From positions 42,034 to 106,033 of the forward strand of contig JAIMAG010000010.1 of the NCBI GenBank assembly GCA_023512135.1: 64,000 bases of DNA, read 5' to 3'. Below, piece after piece: positions 51,359 through 61,120 of this stretch. A program made the position numbers and the translations under genes. The notes beneath the pieces are model-generated. The model was given only the letters and a program-made list of their open reading frames with translations. It made no database searches and was not told the DNA's origin. The DNA comes from Terriglobia bacterium. Lineage in GTDB: Bacteria > Acidobacteriota > Terriglobia > Acidiferrales > UBA7541. Positions within the stretch are counted from its first letter, which is position 1; each line of letters starts with the position of its first letter.

Positions 51359-52309
51359 ATGCGGGAAGCGGATCCATCGGTTGTGGTCGAAGACCTGGTG
51401 AAGCGGTTCGGCACCTTCACCGCAGTGGATCGCATCAGTTTGACGGTTCAGCGCGGTGAAGTCTTCGGCTTTCTGGGACCGAACGGAGCCGGCAAATCCA
51501 CCACGATTCGGATCCTCTGCGGCCTGTTGCGCCCGACGTCGGGACGCGCCCTGGTCGCCGGCCACGACGTCGCGCGCGAGCCGGAACGGGTGCGGGAACA
51601 TATCGGGTACATGTCGCAGCGATTTTCGCTCTATAACGACCTGCGTGTCCTCGAAAACCTGCGGCTGTTTGCCGGCCTGTATCGAGTGCCGCCGCGTGTG
51701 GCTCGCGAGCGAATGGAATGGGTGCTGGAAATGGCCGGTCTGCGGGGTCGCGAGCACGCCCTGACGGCAACGCTCGCCGCAGGCTGGAAGCAGCGGCTGG
51801 CACTCGGCTGTGCGGTGCTGCATCGGCCACCGATCCTGTTCCTCGACGAGCCGACTTCGGGTGTGGACCCGGCACAACGCCGGCAATTCTGGGAACTCAT
51901 TCACAGCATGGCCGCCGAGGGCGTGACCGTGTTTGTGACCACGCATTACATGGACGAAGCCGAATACTGCAACCGGCTGGCACTGATCGATCGCGGGCAG
52001 ATCGTCGCTTTGGGCACGCCGTCGGAACTGAAGCGGCGGGCACTGCCGGGCGAGCTGCTGCTGCTCGAAGCCGAGCCGCTCGGCGAAGTGCTTGCCGCGG
52101 TGCGAGGCTTCCCGGGAGTGCTGGACGCAGCCGTGTTCGGCAATGCCTTGCACCTGGTCGTGTCCAGTGCCGCTGACCTGGTGCCCGGACTGCGCGCGCA
52201 CCTGACTGCTGCAGGCTTCGCCGTGCACCGGATAGTCCCGATTCGTCCCAGCCTAGAGGACGTGTTCGTCACACTGACCGGTGTCCGCCGGCAGATGGCA
52301 GGGAGCTGA
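51359..52309 (+). CDS. ABC exporter ATPase 2 with degenerate signature motif (YbhF C-half-like)
   Basis: A 316-residue ATPase: Walker A GPNGAGKST, Walker B ILFLDEPTSGVDP and the H-loop TTHYMDEAEYC are intact, but the signature reads LAAGWKQRL instead of LSGGQ. The same type of change (LPLGFKQRL) is what I recall in the C-terminal half of YbhF-like proteins, so the pair probably forms an asymmetric heterodimer with one strong and one weak hydrolysis site. It starts 3 nt after ATPase 1 and ends 2 nt before the first permease. Confidence 0.92.
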   Translation: MREADPSVVVEDLVKRFGTFTAVDRISLTVQRGEVFGFLGPNGAGKSTTIRILCGLLRPTSGRALVAGHDVAREPERVREHIGYMSQRFSLYNDLRVLENLRLFAGLYRVPPRVARERMEWVLEMAGLRGREHALTATLAAGWKQRLALGCAVLHRPPILFLDEPTSGVDPAQRRQFWELIHSMAAEGVTVFVTTHYMDEAEYCNRLALIDRGQIVALGTPSELKRRALPGELLLLEAEPLGEVLAAVRGFPGVLDAAVFGNALHLVVSSAADLVPGLRAHLTAAGFAVHRIVPIRPSLEDVFVTLTGVRRQMAGS

Positions 52310-52311
52310 AG

Positions 52312-53445
52312 ATGCGCTGGCGCCGTGTGGTGGCCATGGCCCGCAAGGAAGTGATCCAGATCTACCGGGATGTCCGCAGCCTGATCATAGTGCTCGTCAT
52401 GCCCGTGGTGCTGACGTTTCTGTTCGGCTATGGCGTATCGCTGGATCTGAAACGGGTGCCGCTGGCGGTCTATGACCGCGAGGGTAGTCCGGAAAGTCAG
52501 GACCTGTTGCACCGCTTCCGAGCTTCCGAGTATTTCGAAATCGTTCTGGCAGCGGACAACTATGAAGAAATTCTCCGCGCCATCGATCGCGGCGAAGTAC
52601 GCATGGCGGTCGTTCTGCCTCATGATTTTTCGCGACAGCTGCGGGACGGCGGTCGCGCTTCGGTGCAGGTGATCGTAGACGCTACCGACGACAACACCGC
52701 CAACGTTGTCTCCGGCTATGCCGAAAGTGTGCTCAGCAGTTTCCGCCAGCAGGTGCAGCTGGATTGGCTGGCGCGCCAGGGTCGTGCGCGCGTGGAACTG
52801 CCGTTGCGGGTCGAGCCCCGCACCTGGTTCAACGAAGAGCTGGAAAGCGACCTGTTCGTGGTGCCGGGCGTAGTGGCGATTGTCATGGCGGTGATCGGCA
52901 CGTTCCTGACGGCCCTGACGATCGCGCGAGAATGGGAACGCGGCACCATGGAACAGTTGATCGCCACTCCGGTGACGCCGCTGGAAATTCTGGTCGGCAA
53001 GCTTGCGCCTTACTTCATGATCGGTCTGCTGGATACGGCGGTGTGTGTGGCGATTGCCGTGTTCTGGTTTCGGATTCCATTTCGCGGCAGCGTGCTGGCG
53101 CTGCTCCTCGCTGCGGCATTGTTCCTGATGGTGGTGCTTTCCATCGGGTATGTGATGTCGGTGGTCGCCAAAAATCAATTGGCTGCCAGCCAGGCGGCGC
53201 TGGTTTCGACGTTCCTGCCCGTGTTTCTGCTGTCCGGTTTTCTGTTTGCCATTGAGCAGATGCCGCTAGTGCTGCAGCAGATCACGCGCATCATCCCGGC
53301 GCGCTATTTCGTGTCGCTGCTGAAGAAAATTTTTCTAAAGGGCAGCCCGATGGAGCTGTTGCGCGCCGACCTGATTCCGCTGGCTCTGTTCGCGCTGCTG
53401 CTGACGTTGCTGGCGACACGTGCGTTTCGAAAACGACTGGTCTGA
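52312..53445 (+). CDS. ABC-2 type permease 1 (YbhS-like)
   Basis: A 377-residue permease: one N-terminal membrane segment (SLIIVLVMPVVLTFLFGYGVS), an extracytoplasmic domain at ~50-175, then five hydrophobic segments. REWERGTMEQLIATPVTPLEILVGKL is the hallmark coupling-helix region of ABC-2 exporters of this type. It forms a heterodimer with the next gene product. Export substrates of YbhFSR-like systems include drugs and cations; the natural substrate here is unknown. Confidence 0.92.
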   Translation: MRWRRVVAMARKEVIQIYRDVRSLIIVLVMPVVLTFLFGYGVSLDLKRVPLAVYDREGSPESQDLLHRFRASEYFEIVLAADNYEEILRAIDRGEVRMAVVLPHDFSRQLRDGGRASVQVIVDATDDNTANVVSGYAESVLSSFRQQVQLDWLARQGRARVELPLRVEPRTWFNEELESDLFVVPGVVAIVMAVIGTFLTALTIAREWERGTMEQLIATPVTPLEILVGKLAPYFMIGLLDTAVCVAIAVFWFRIPFRGSVLALLLAAALFLMVVLSIGYVMSVVAKNQLAASQAALVSTFLPVFLLSGFLFAIEQMPLVLQQITRIIPARYFVSLLKKIFLKGSPMELLRADLIPLALFALLLTLLATRAFRKRLV

Positions 53446-53471
53446 TTTTTTCCGGTCGCAGGGAACGGCGA

Positions 53472-54605
53472 ATGTTCACACGATTGCGGCATATGCTGGT
53501 GAAGGAATTCATCCAGGTGCTGCGCGATCCGCGTACGCGCACGTTGCTCATTCTGCCGCCCGTGTTGCAGTTGCTGGTGTTCGGCTATGCCGCCACGTTC
53601 GAAATCCGCAACGTGCGCATGGCGGTGCTCGACCTGGATCGCTCCCGGGAAAGCCGTGAGCTGGTAGCCCGCTTTGCCGACAGCCGGTACTTCGCCGTGC
53701 ACCGCTATCTGGCGAGCCATCGCGAGGCCGAACAGGTGATCGAACGGGGCGACGTCACGCTGGTGCTGCATCTGCCGGCCGGCTTCGCCCAGAAACTGCG
53801 CAAGGGCGAAGCGGCGCCGGTGCAGGTGATTCTTGACAGCACGGATTCGAATGCCGCCTTGGTCTCCTTGAACTACATCAGCCAGATTGCCGCCGACTTT
53901 TCCCGGCACATACAGACGGAACGACTTCGGCGGCAAAATCCCACCCTGGCCGCCCGGGTGCCGCAGGTCGTGGTCGAGCGCCGACCGTGGTTCAACACCG
54001 ACCTGCAGAGTCGCTGGTTTTTCGTGCCCGGCGTGATCGGGAGTATCACGCTGGTGGTCGTGACCACCCTGACCGCGTTCGCGATTGTGCGCGAACGGGA
54101 AATCGGCACCTTGGAGCAAATGATGGTGACGCCGGTTCGGCGCTGGGAATTTATTCTCGGCAAGACGCTGCCGTTTTTCTTGATCGGACTCGCTGACGTC
54201 GCCTGGATCGCCCTGGTGGGAACGTTCTGGTTTCGCATACCGTTTCGCGGTGACGTAGGTGTGTTGTTGCTGGGCACCGTGCTCTTTCTGCTCTGCCAGC
54301 TCGGGGTGGGGCTGTTCATCTCCACGCTCGCGGCCACGCAGCAGCAGGCCATGGTGACTGCGTTTTTCTTCATCATGCCGGCGATCACCTTTTCCGGTTT
54401 CGGATTTCCCGTGGCCGCCATTCCCGAAGCGTTGCGCTGGATCGCGTATCTGGATCCGCTGCGCTATTTTTTGATCATCATTCGCGGCGTGTATCTGAAA
54501 GGCGTCGGGCTGGAAGTCCTCTGGCCGGAAATGTGGCCACTGGCTGTGATGGCGGCTGTGTTTCTTTCCGTGAGCATCCTGCGTTTCCACAAGACGCTGG
54601 ATTGA
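53472..54605 (+). CDS. ABC-2 type permease 2 (YbhR-like)
   Basis: A 377-residue paralogue of permease 1 with the same topology (LLILPPVLQLLVFGYAAT, external domain ~50-175, then REREIGTLEQMMVTPVRRWEFILGKTL and further membrane segments). It is the last gene of the exporter operon; no terminator is evident in the AT-richer 210-bp gap after it. Confidence 0.92.
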   Translation: MFTRLRHMLVKEFIQVLRDPRTRTLLILPPVLQLLVFGYAATFEIRNVRMAVLDLDRSRESRELVARFADSRYFAVHRYLASHREAEQVIERGDVTLVLHLPAGFAQKLRKGEAAPVQVILDSTDSNAALVSLNYISQIAADFSRHIQTERLRRQNPTLAARVPQVVVERRPWFNTDLQSRWFFVPGVIGSITLVVVTTLTAFAIVREREIGTLEQMMVTPVRRWEFILGKTLPFFLIGLADVAWIALVGTFWFRIPFRGDVGVLLLGTVLFLLCQLGVGLFISTLAATQQQAMVTAFFFIMPAITFSGFGFPVAAIPEALRWIAYLDPLRYFLIIIRGVYLKGVGLEVLWPEMWPLAVMAAVFLSVSILRFHKTLD

Positions 54606-54816
54606 GTATGCCACAAGAAATAGCCACAAAGTCACAATAAACCGCAGTACGCTGCAGACCACACGTAGAGGCCAGCGGCTTTTTGCCCTTTCAGCTTCAT
54701 AAATGCATTAACTGGTCATGTAGACAGACTCGGCGCGGTGTTGGATTTCCTTCCGCGATGCCCTAAGATACATTTACGTTCTGGAGCGTTGTGAGCAGAT
54801 AGGCGAACCATTGCCA

Positions 54817-56061
54817 ATGAAGCTCATCTGGTTTTCCCATTTTCTCCCGTACCCGCCCGTCGGAGGTGCCGCGCAGCGCAGCTACCACCTGATTCGGCAG
54901 GCAGCCCAACGGTACCAGCTCATTCTTGTGCTGCTGAATACGCGCCCTGACCGGGAGAACGACCGGGAAGCAGTGCACGCATTTCGGCAGTGGTGTGCAG
55001 AGGTGCATCTCTGGTCGGTTCCCTTTCGCTGGAAAGGTGTGCGCTGGTGGGCCGGGCTGGCTGCTTCAGTGTTCGATCCCGTGCCGTTCAATTGTCGGGC
55101 GCTGTGGTCACCGGCTCTGGAATCCCGATGGCGACAACTGCTCGATGCGCATCCCGATGCCCTGGTGCATTTCGATTCTTCGGATCTGGCACTCTATTTT
55201 CCGGGCACCCGTGGCCGTCGCGCTGTACTGAATCACCATAATTGTGAATCGGCGATGGCCCTGCGCCGCGCGGAATTGGAACCGAATCCGTTGAAGAAAG
55301 CATACCTGTCGCTGTATGCCGACCGACTGGCCAGGCTGGAAGCGCACTGGTGCAGTCAGTTTGCTGTCAATTTGGTCGTTTCGGAACGAGATGGCCAGTT
55401 ACTGCGTCAAAACTGTCCTGAAATCCACACCCACGTGGTCGCCAACGGCACCGACACGGAGTATTTCACACCGCCCACCACGGAGCCGGAGCGGGGTACC
55501 GCCATTTTTGCCGCTTCGTTTGGCTGGTATCCCAATCTTTCTGCCGCACGATATCTGCAGGAGATCTGGCCGCGCATCGAGCAGCAGTGGCCGGGCGCGC
55601 GCTTGTACCTCGCAGGCAAGACTCCACCGCAATTCTTGCTCGCGTGGGCGCAACGCAAGCCGAACATCACTGTGGTTGCGAATCCGCCCGATATCCGTCC
55701 CTGGATGGCGCGCGCGGCTGTCTTCATCTGTCCGATACGCGATGGCGGTGGTACTCGCCTGAAAATTTTGGACGCCATGGCACAGGGCAAGGCAGTAGTC
55801 AGTACGAGTTTGGGCTGTGAAGGGCTGGACGTCACGGATGGGAAGAACATTCTGATTGCCGACGATCCGGAAAGTATGGCCGCGGCCGTCGTTCGTTTGT
55901 GGAGCGATGATGCACTGCGGAGGCAGATTGTATGCGCCGGGCGTGAACTGGTGGAGCGTCGCTATAGCTGGCACAGGATCGGAGAAGATCTGCACTGTGC
56001 CTATCGGTGCGCCGAGACCGGTCTCTGCCCAGTGAACGTCGAAGAAAGGAATTACGGATGA
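54817..56061 (+). CDS. GT4-like glycosyltransferase
   Basis: A 414-residue GT-B glycosyltransferase: FSHFLPYPPVGGAAQRSYHLI at the N-terminus and the donor-binding region VFICPIRDGGGTRLKILDAMAQGKAVVSTSLGCEGL (GT4-type E replaced by the D-G-G-G-T-R-L-K-I-L-D form) near residues 300-335. It is similar in style to sugar transferases of exopolysaccharide loci. It probably acts at the cytosolic membrane face in surface glycan or glycolipid synthesis. ATG 54817 is preferred over a TTG two codons upstream. The CapK-like gene overlaps its stop. Confidence 0.87.
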   Translation: MKLIWFSHFLPYPPVGGAAQRSYHLIRQAAQRYQLILVLLNTRPDRENDREAVHAFRQWCAEVHLWSVPFRWKGVRWWAGLAASVFDPVPFNCRALWSPALESRWRQLLDAHPDALVHFDSSDLALYFPGTRGRRAVLNHHNCESAMALRRAELEPNPLKKAYLSLYADRLARLEAHWCSQFAVNLVVSERDGQLLRQNCPEIHTHVVANGTDTEYFTPPTTEPERGTAIFAASFGWYPNLSAARYLQEIWPRIEQQWPGARLYLAGKTPPQFLLAWAQRKPNITVVANPPDIRPWMARAAVFICPIRDGGGTRLKILDAMAQGKAVVSTSLGCEGLDVTDGKNILIADDPESMAAAVVRLWSDDALRRQIVCAGRELVERRYSWHRIGEDLHCAYRCAETGLCPVNVEERNYG

Positions 56062-57506
56062 ATTTGCATTTGATGCGCATCTACGCGGCCAGCCCGCTTC
56101 GGGTCCAGCAGATGGCCATCCTGGCGTTCGGCTGGTACTGGAGGTATCGGCGATTCGGCCGTGCATTTCATCGTCTGGTGCAAGAATACTTGGAGCGAGA
56201 AAGCTGGTCAGCCGAACAGCTTCGTGCCTACGCGGAAGCCCGTCTGCGGGAGCAGGTTTTACGTGCCTGGCGCGAGATTCCCTACTACCGCCACCGGTTC
56301 GCTGAGCATGGGATTACCGAGACCCAGTTGGAACGCCTGACGCTGGCCGAGTTGCCACGACTGCCACTGCTGGATCGCAATGTTTTGCGCACGCAGCCGA
56401 AATCTCTCCTGACTCGGACGGCCCGGATGTTTCCTCCGAGATCGTTTTACAGCAGCGGAACAACGGGAAGGCCGGCGCGAGTGTATTTTCGCCGGCTGAC
56501 CCACCAGCACAACATGGCAGTGCGGGAAGCGCGCTGCTTCCGCTGGGCAGGCGTGAGTCAGTTAGACCCTCGTGCGGTGGTCGGCGCGAAAACGATCGTT
56601 CCCTCTGCCGAGGCACCGCCACCGTACTGGCGCTTCAATCGGGTCGAACATCAGCTCTACCTTTCCCTCCACCATATCAGTTTGAAGAACATCCCGGACT
56701 ATGTGAGCGCGTTGAATCGTTTTCAGCCAGTGGTGCTGGAAGGGCTGCCATCTGGGCTCTATTTTCTGGCCCGGTTCATTCGGGAAGCTGGTCTCGAAGT
56801 GCATCGGCCCAAAGCTGTAATCACCATGGGCGAGAAGCTGGAAGCACACATGCGGGCTGAAATCGAAGCTGTGTTTGGAGCCCGCACTTGGGAAGAGTAC
56901 GGCAGTGTCGAAAACTGTGTTCTGGCCACCGAGTGCGAGCACGGCCGGATGCATGTCCATCTGGACTTCGGCATCCTGGAGCTGATTGGTGCTGATGGAC
57001 AGCCGGTACGACCAGGCGAAATCGGCGAGACGGTGGTGACCGGACTGGCGAACCGCGATCAGATTCTCATCCGCCTGCGCCTGGGTGATCTGGCTGCCTG
57101 GGCCACTGAGGCATGTCCATGCGGACGCAATCAGTTTCCGCCTTTGGCAGATTTGTATGGCCGTGTGTGTGACGCCATGGTCATGCCGGATGGTCGTCGT
57201 GTGGCGATGGCCAACGTGTTCGTTGGCCTGGACGAGGTTTGGGAAGGACAACTTGTACAGCAGGAGCTGAACAAGTTTTTGCTCCTTGTGGTGCCCACGG
57301 CGAAATACTCCGAGCGCTGCCGCGAGGTATTGGGAGAACGTATGCGGCGGCTCTTCGGGTCCGGTGTTCGATATGAGATTCGGGTGGTAAACGAGATCCC
57401 GCTAGGACCCGGTGGCAAAAAACGGGGTATCGTTTGTCTGCTTCCACCCGAGCTGACCGGCCCCATCCACACCAGCTGTGACCTGCGTGATGAACAGATG
57501 AGCTAG
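56058..57506 (+). CDS. CapK/PaaK-like adenylate-forming enzyme
   Basis: A 482-residue ANL-superfamily protein of the phenylacetate-CoA-ligase/CapK type: the phosphate loop reads FYSSGTTGRPARVYFRR, AVITMGEKLEAHMRAEIEAVFGARTWEEYGSVE is the adenine-binding block, and CPCGRNQFPPLADLYGRVCD carries the conserved Cys pair of the group. In this context it is likelier to serve glycan or lipid modification (CapK role) than aromatic catabolism. ATGA overlap with the glycosyltransferase; GAAAGGAA upstream. No wzx, wzy or other capsule gene follows, so the locus is minimal. Confidence 0.85.
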   Translation: MNLHLMRIYAASPLRVQQMAILAFGWYWRYRRFGRAFHRLVQEYLERESWSAEQLRAYAEARLREQVLRAWREIPYYRHRFAEHGITETQLERLTLAELPRLPLLDRNVLRTQPKSLLTRTARMFPPRSFYSSGTTGRPARVYFRRLTHQHNMAVREARCFRWAGVSQLDPRAVVGAKTIVPSAEAPPPYWRFNRVEHQLYLSLHHISLKNIPDYVSALNRFQPVVLEGLPSGLYFLARFIREAGLEVHRPKAVITMGEKLEAHMRAEIEAVFGARTWEEYGSVENCVLATECEHGRMHVHLDFGILELIGADGQPVRPGEIGETVVTGLANRDQILIRLRLGDLAAWATEACPCGRNQFPPLADLYGRVCDAMVMPDGRRVAMANVFVGLDEVWEGQLVQQELNKFLLLVVPTAKYSERCREVLGERMRRLFGSGVRYEIRVVNEIPLGPGGKKRGIVCLLPPELTGPIHTSCDLRDEQMS

Positions 57507-57620
57507 AACCTTGCAGGAGTAGCGACCGTGGCCGGCTTGCGGGCAGCGGAGTTTGTGTGTTGCTGCTTCCTGTTGATCTGAAGGGTGAATTCGAGCGAAT
57601 AGGGGTGGCAGCTGTACCCA

Positions 57621-57695
57621 TGGTGCCGGGGGACGGAATCGAACCGCCGACGCCAGCCTTTTCAGGGCTGCGCTCTACCTCTGAGCTACCCCGGC
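57621..57695 (-). tRNA. tRNA-Phe (anticodon GAA)
   Basis: The reverse complement has acceptor GCCGGGG/CCCCGGC, anticodon stem CAGCC/GGCTG around loop CTGAAAA (anticodon GAA), T arm GGCGG-TTCGATT-CCGTC (one G-U pair), discriminator A and encoded CCA at 57621-57623. No integration remnant is seen beside it. Confidence 0.97.
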
Positions 57696-57852
57696 ACGGC
57701 GTGCTGAAAAGAAGATTCTAGGGGCGCCCCGAGGAATTGTCAAAGTAACCGGTCTTGCCGGCCATGGCCCGGGTTGGGAAAAGCGGGCAGGGTCTGCCCA
57801 GCGGTTGCGGCCCGTTCGAGCCCCTTTTGCCCGGCGCGTCGGTGCCGGGAAT

Positions 57853-60153
57853 CTACTTGGGCGCCTCGTCAAACTCGCGCATCCAATCCTTCTTCTTGAG
57901 CACCTCGCGTGGTCGAGTTCCATCGGCGGGCCCGACAATTCCGTCTTTTTCCATCAGGTCAATCAGTCGCGCGGCGCGTCCGTAGCCGATGCGCAATCGT
58001 CGCTGCAGCGTGGACGTTGAGGCACGGCCCATCTCACAGACGATGCGGACGGCTTCCTCGTACAGCTCGTCGTCGAAAGTTTCTTCGTCGGTTTCGGCGG
58101 CGGTCGCCTCATCGGTGTCAGCGTCTTTTTCCTTCGGTGGCTGGAGCAGCGCTTCGTTGTACTGGGCCCGTGCCTGGTCGCGCCAGAAGTCGCAGACGGC
58201 GACGATTTCATCTTCGGTGACCAGCGGTCCGTGGATGCGGTGCAGACGCGCCGAGCCGGCCGGCAGGAAGAGCATGTCGCCTCGACCCAGCAGGGATTCG
58301 GCGCCGTTGGCGTCGAGAATCGTGCGTGAGTCCACTTTGCTGGCCACACGGAACGAGATGCGCGCCGGAAAGTTGGCTTTGATCAATCCGGTGATCACAT
58401 CCACCGAAGGCCGCTGCGTGGCCAGAATCAGATGGATGCCCACCGCGCGGGCCATCTGCGCGAGCCGCGTGATGGACTCCTCGACGCCGTTCGTATCCAC
58501 CATCATCAGGTCGGCCAGCTCGTCGATTACGATCACAATGTACGGCAGTGGCCGGTGCTCGCCCTCCTCCAGGTCGTCGAACAGCGTGAGCGGCTGGCCC
58601 TTGCGGAAGGTGGCGTTGTACTGGTCGATGTTGCGCACGCCACGCTGTGCAAGCAGCTTCAAACGCTGTTCCATTTCCCGGGTCGCATTCTTGAGCACAT
58701 GCGAAGCCACCTTGGCGTCGGTCACCACCGGCGTGAGCAGGTGCGGGATGTCTTCGTACAGCCCCAGCTCGAGCCGTTTCGGGTCCACCAGCACCAGTTT
58801 CAGCTCATCCGGTGTGGCTTTGTAGAGCATGGAAACGATCAGCGCATTGATGAAGACGCTCTTGCCGGTGCCGGTGGCGCCAGCAATCAGCAGGTGCGGC
58901 ATCTGCGCCAGATCGGTGACGCGGATCCGCCCGTGGAGATCCTTGCCCAGCGAAATGGTCAGCTTCGATGCCGATTGGATGAACTCCGGGGATTCGATGC
59001 ATTCGCGCAGGGCAATGGTGTGGCGATGATGGTTCGGCACCTCGATGCCCACGGTGGATTTGCCCGGGATGCGTTCGATCAGAATCGATTCGGCTCGCAG
59101 TGCCAGGCAGAGGTCTTCGGCCATGCTGGTGATGCGGCTGTATTTGACGCCCGCCTGCGGCTTGAACTCGAACGTCGTGACCACCGGTCCCGGATTGATC
59201 TGCGTCACCCCGCCGCTGATGTCGAATTCGGCGAACTTTTCTTCGATGGCGCGGGCGCAGTCGCGCAGCTCGGTTTCATCGATTCGTTCGCCGCGTTCGG
59301 CCAGCCGGAGCAGCCCGGGCGACGGCAGCCGGTAGCCGGTCTTTCCTTTCACGATTCTGGGCGCAGCTTCACTTTTTGCTGCGGGCTCGGCAGGCACTTC
59401 CTTCATGGGGACAAGCACAGGCCCGAGCTTCTCTTCCGGCTCACGGGCAGCTGCCTTTTTTTCGAGCTCCCGGGGTGCGATCGCCTGGGGAGGAGCCGGC
59501 GGGCGGCCTGCCGTGCGGAGCTGCTCGAGCCGCTGCTGCAGTTGCCGCGTCGTCCGTTCGGCGCGCAGAGCCCGCCAGCGCGCCTGCAGGTGACCTAGGA
59601 CATCCAGCTTCTGCACCGGCCCGCGCAACCAGTCCGCTGCTAGGGAAAACGAGAAGCGCGTGGTCAAGAACAGCGCCGCGAGCAGGCTGGTCGCTGTGAC
59701 CAGGAAGGCTCCGACAGGATTCAGCAGCGCGACCAGGGCTTCGGCGAGCACCGTGCCGAGCAGCCCGCCCGGGTTCAATGCGCCGCGCACCCGCGGCAGG
59801 TGGAGCAGGGCAGAGCCCGCGGTCAGGGATGTCAGCAGCAGCGCGAACCCGCACAGCTTCAGTGCAGGCATTTCCACCGGCTGGCTGCGAAACCAACGCG
59901 TGCCCAGCAGAAACATGGCGACCGGGAGCAGGAACGCTCCCCAGCCCAGCAGTTGGAACAGCAGGTCGGCTCCATGGGCGCCGAGCGGCCCGATCCAGTT
60001 CCGCGGGGCGCCGCCCGCGCTGGAGACGTTGAAAGCCGGGTCGAGCGGATTGTAGGAAAGCAGACTTAGCGCGACCAGAGCGGCCAGCGTCAGGGTGAGG
60101 AATCCCACCAGCTCGTTGATCCGGCGGTTGTCCGTGGGTGTGAACAGGCGCAC
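57853..60153 (-). CDS. ftsK: FtsK/SpoIIIE DNA translocase
   Basis: A 766-residue protein: four N-terminal membrane segments (to ~175), a short linker, an alpha/beta motor with Walker A GATGTGKSVFINA and Walker B YIVIVIDELADLM, RLAQMARAVGIHLILATQRPS downstream, and the C-terminal gamma winged helix (IVCEMGRASTSTLQRRLRIGYGRAARLIDLMEKDGIV) that reads KOPS-type polar sequences. It pumps DNA at the division septum and assists chromosome dimer resolution. The linker is short compared with E. coli FtsK. GTG start with GGAGA upstream. Confidence 0.96.
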   Translation of the reverse strand: MRLFTPTDNRRINELVGFLTLTLAALVALSLLSYNPLDPAFNVSSAGGAPRNWIGPLGAHGADLLFQLLGWGAFLLPVAMFLLGTRWFRSQPVEMPALKLCGFALLLTSLTAGSALLHLPRVRGALNPGGLLGTVLAEALVALLNPVGAFLVTATSLLAALFLTTRFSFSLAADWLRGPVQKLDVLGHLQARWRALRAERTTRQLQQRLEQLRTAGRPPAPPQAIAPRELEKKAAAREPEEKLGPVLVPMKEVPAEPAAKSEAAPRIVKGKTGYRLPSPGLLRLAERGERIDETELRDCARAIEEKFAEFDISGGVTQINPGPVVTTFEFKPQAGVKYSRITSMAEDLCLALRAESILIERIPGKSTVGIEVPNHHRHTIALRECIESPEFIQSASKLTISLGKDLHGRIRVTDLAQMPHLLIAGATGTGKSVFINALIVSMLYKATPDELKLVLVDPKRLELGLYEDIPHLLTPVVTDAKVASHVLKNATREMEQRLKLLAQRGVRNIDQYNATFRKGQPLTLFDDLEEGEHRPLPYIVIVIDELADLMMVDTNGVEESITRLAQMARAVGIHLILATQRPSVDVITGLIKANFPARISFRVASKVDSRTILDANGAESLLGRGDMLFLPAGSARLHRIHGPLVTEDEIVAVCDFWRDQARAQYNEALLQPPKEKDADTDEATAAETDEETFDDELYEEAVRIVCEMGRASTSTLQRRLRIGYGRAARLIDLMEKDGIVGPADGTRPREVLKKKDWMREFDEAPK

Positions 60154-60240
60154 AGGCGTCTCCTTCGTTTGGGTGGAGCCAGTGCAGACACTCCACCGCG
60201 TCCAGGGGAAAAAGAATACCGCGAGCGGGACGCGCGGGCG

Positions 60241-61071
60241 CTAGCGCGCGGAGCCCGTCTGGAGGAAACTCAGCAGCAAAATCACTATACCAAATACAAT
60301 CCGGTAGTAGACAAATACTTTCAGCGACTGTGTTTGCAAAAAGCGCAAAAAGTACTTGATGACCAGAAAACTGGCCAGCGCCGAGACCAAGGCGCCGGCC
60401 AGCAGTGCGGTGAGCTCGGCGTGGTTCGGCGGGGCGTGCCGCCATTCCAGGACGTGGAGAAGGGTGGCGCCGGCGATGATCGGCGTCGAAAGCAGAAACG
60501 TGAAGCGCGCCGCAGCTTCACGGGTCAGCCCGCGCAGCAGGCCGGTGGTGATGGTGAAGCCGGACCGGGAGACACCGGGCACCAGCGCCACCGCCTGCGC
60601 TACGCCGATCAGCAACGCGTCGGTGGTGTCGAGACTCTGCATCTGGCGCCGTCGCTGGCCGACACGGTCCGCCCAGCCGAGCAGCAGACCGAAACCGATC
60701 AGCGTTGCCGCCATCAACCGTTCACTGCGAAAGACCGTAGCCACGTATTCTTCGAGCAGCAGGCCGGCCAGCGCTGCCGGCACCGTCCCGAGCACCAGCA
60801 GCCAGAACAGTTTTCGGTCGGCCGCCGCTTCTGCGGTGTGCTCCGTCGCCGGCCGGCGCAGCACAGCGCGGAGCAGTCGGACCCAGGTGCGCCAGAAATA
60901 CGCCAGCACGCCAAGCAATGACCCGGCATGTACCGCGATGGCAAAGCCCAGGCCCGAATCGCCCCAGCCGAACAGCCAGCCGACCAGAAACAAGTGCGCG
61001 GTGCTCGAAATCGGTAGGAACTCAGTCAGGGCCTGGACCAGCGCGAGCAGGATCGCTTGATAGAGTGGCAT
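60241..61071 (-). CDS. uppP: undecaprenyl-diphosphatase
   Basis: A 276-residue, eight-helix membrane enzyme. Signatures are ALTEFLPISSTAHL (residues ~14-27) and PGVSRSGFTITTGLLRGL, both conserved catalytic regions of UppP/BacA. It dephosphorylates undecaprenyl diphosphate to recycle the lipid carrier of peptidoglycan and glycans. The longer upstream frame is out of family; start at ATG 61071. It is transcribed in the same direction as ftsK (87-nt gap). Confidence 0.95.
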   Translation of the reverse strand: MPLYQAILLALVQALTEFLPISSTAHLFLVGWLFGWGDSGLGFAIAVHAGSLLGVLAYFWRTWVRLLRAVLRRPATEHTAEAAADRKLFWLLVLGTVPAALAGLLLEEYVATVFRSERLMAATLIGFGLLLGWADRVGQRRRQMQSLDTTDALLIGVAQAVALVPGVSRSGFTITTGLLRGLTREAAARFTFLLSTPIIAGATLLHVLEWRHAPPNHAELTALLAGALVSALASFLVIKYFLRFLQTQSLKVFVYYRIVFGIVILLLSFLQTGSAR

Positions 61072-61120
61072 CGGGTTTTGCCCCAACGCGCAGGCGGATT
61101 CCGTGGCTGGTTCGCTCAGC

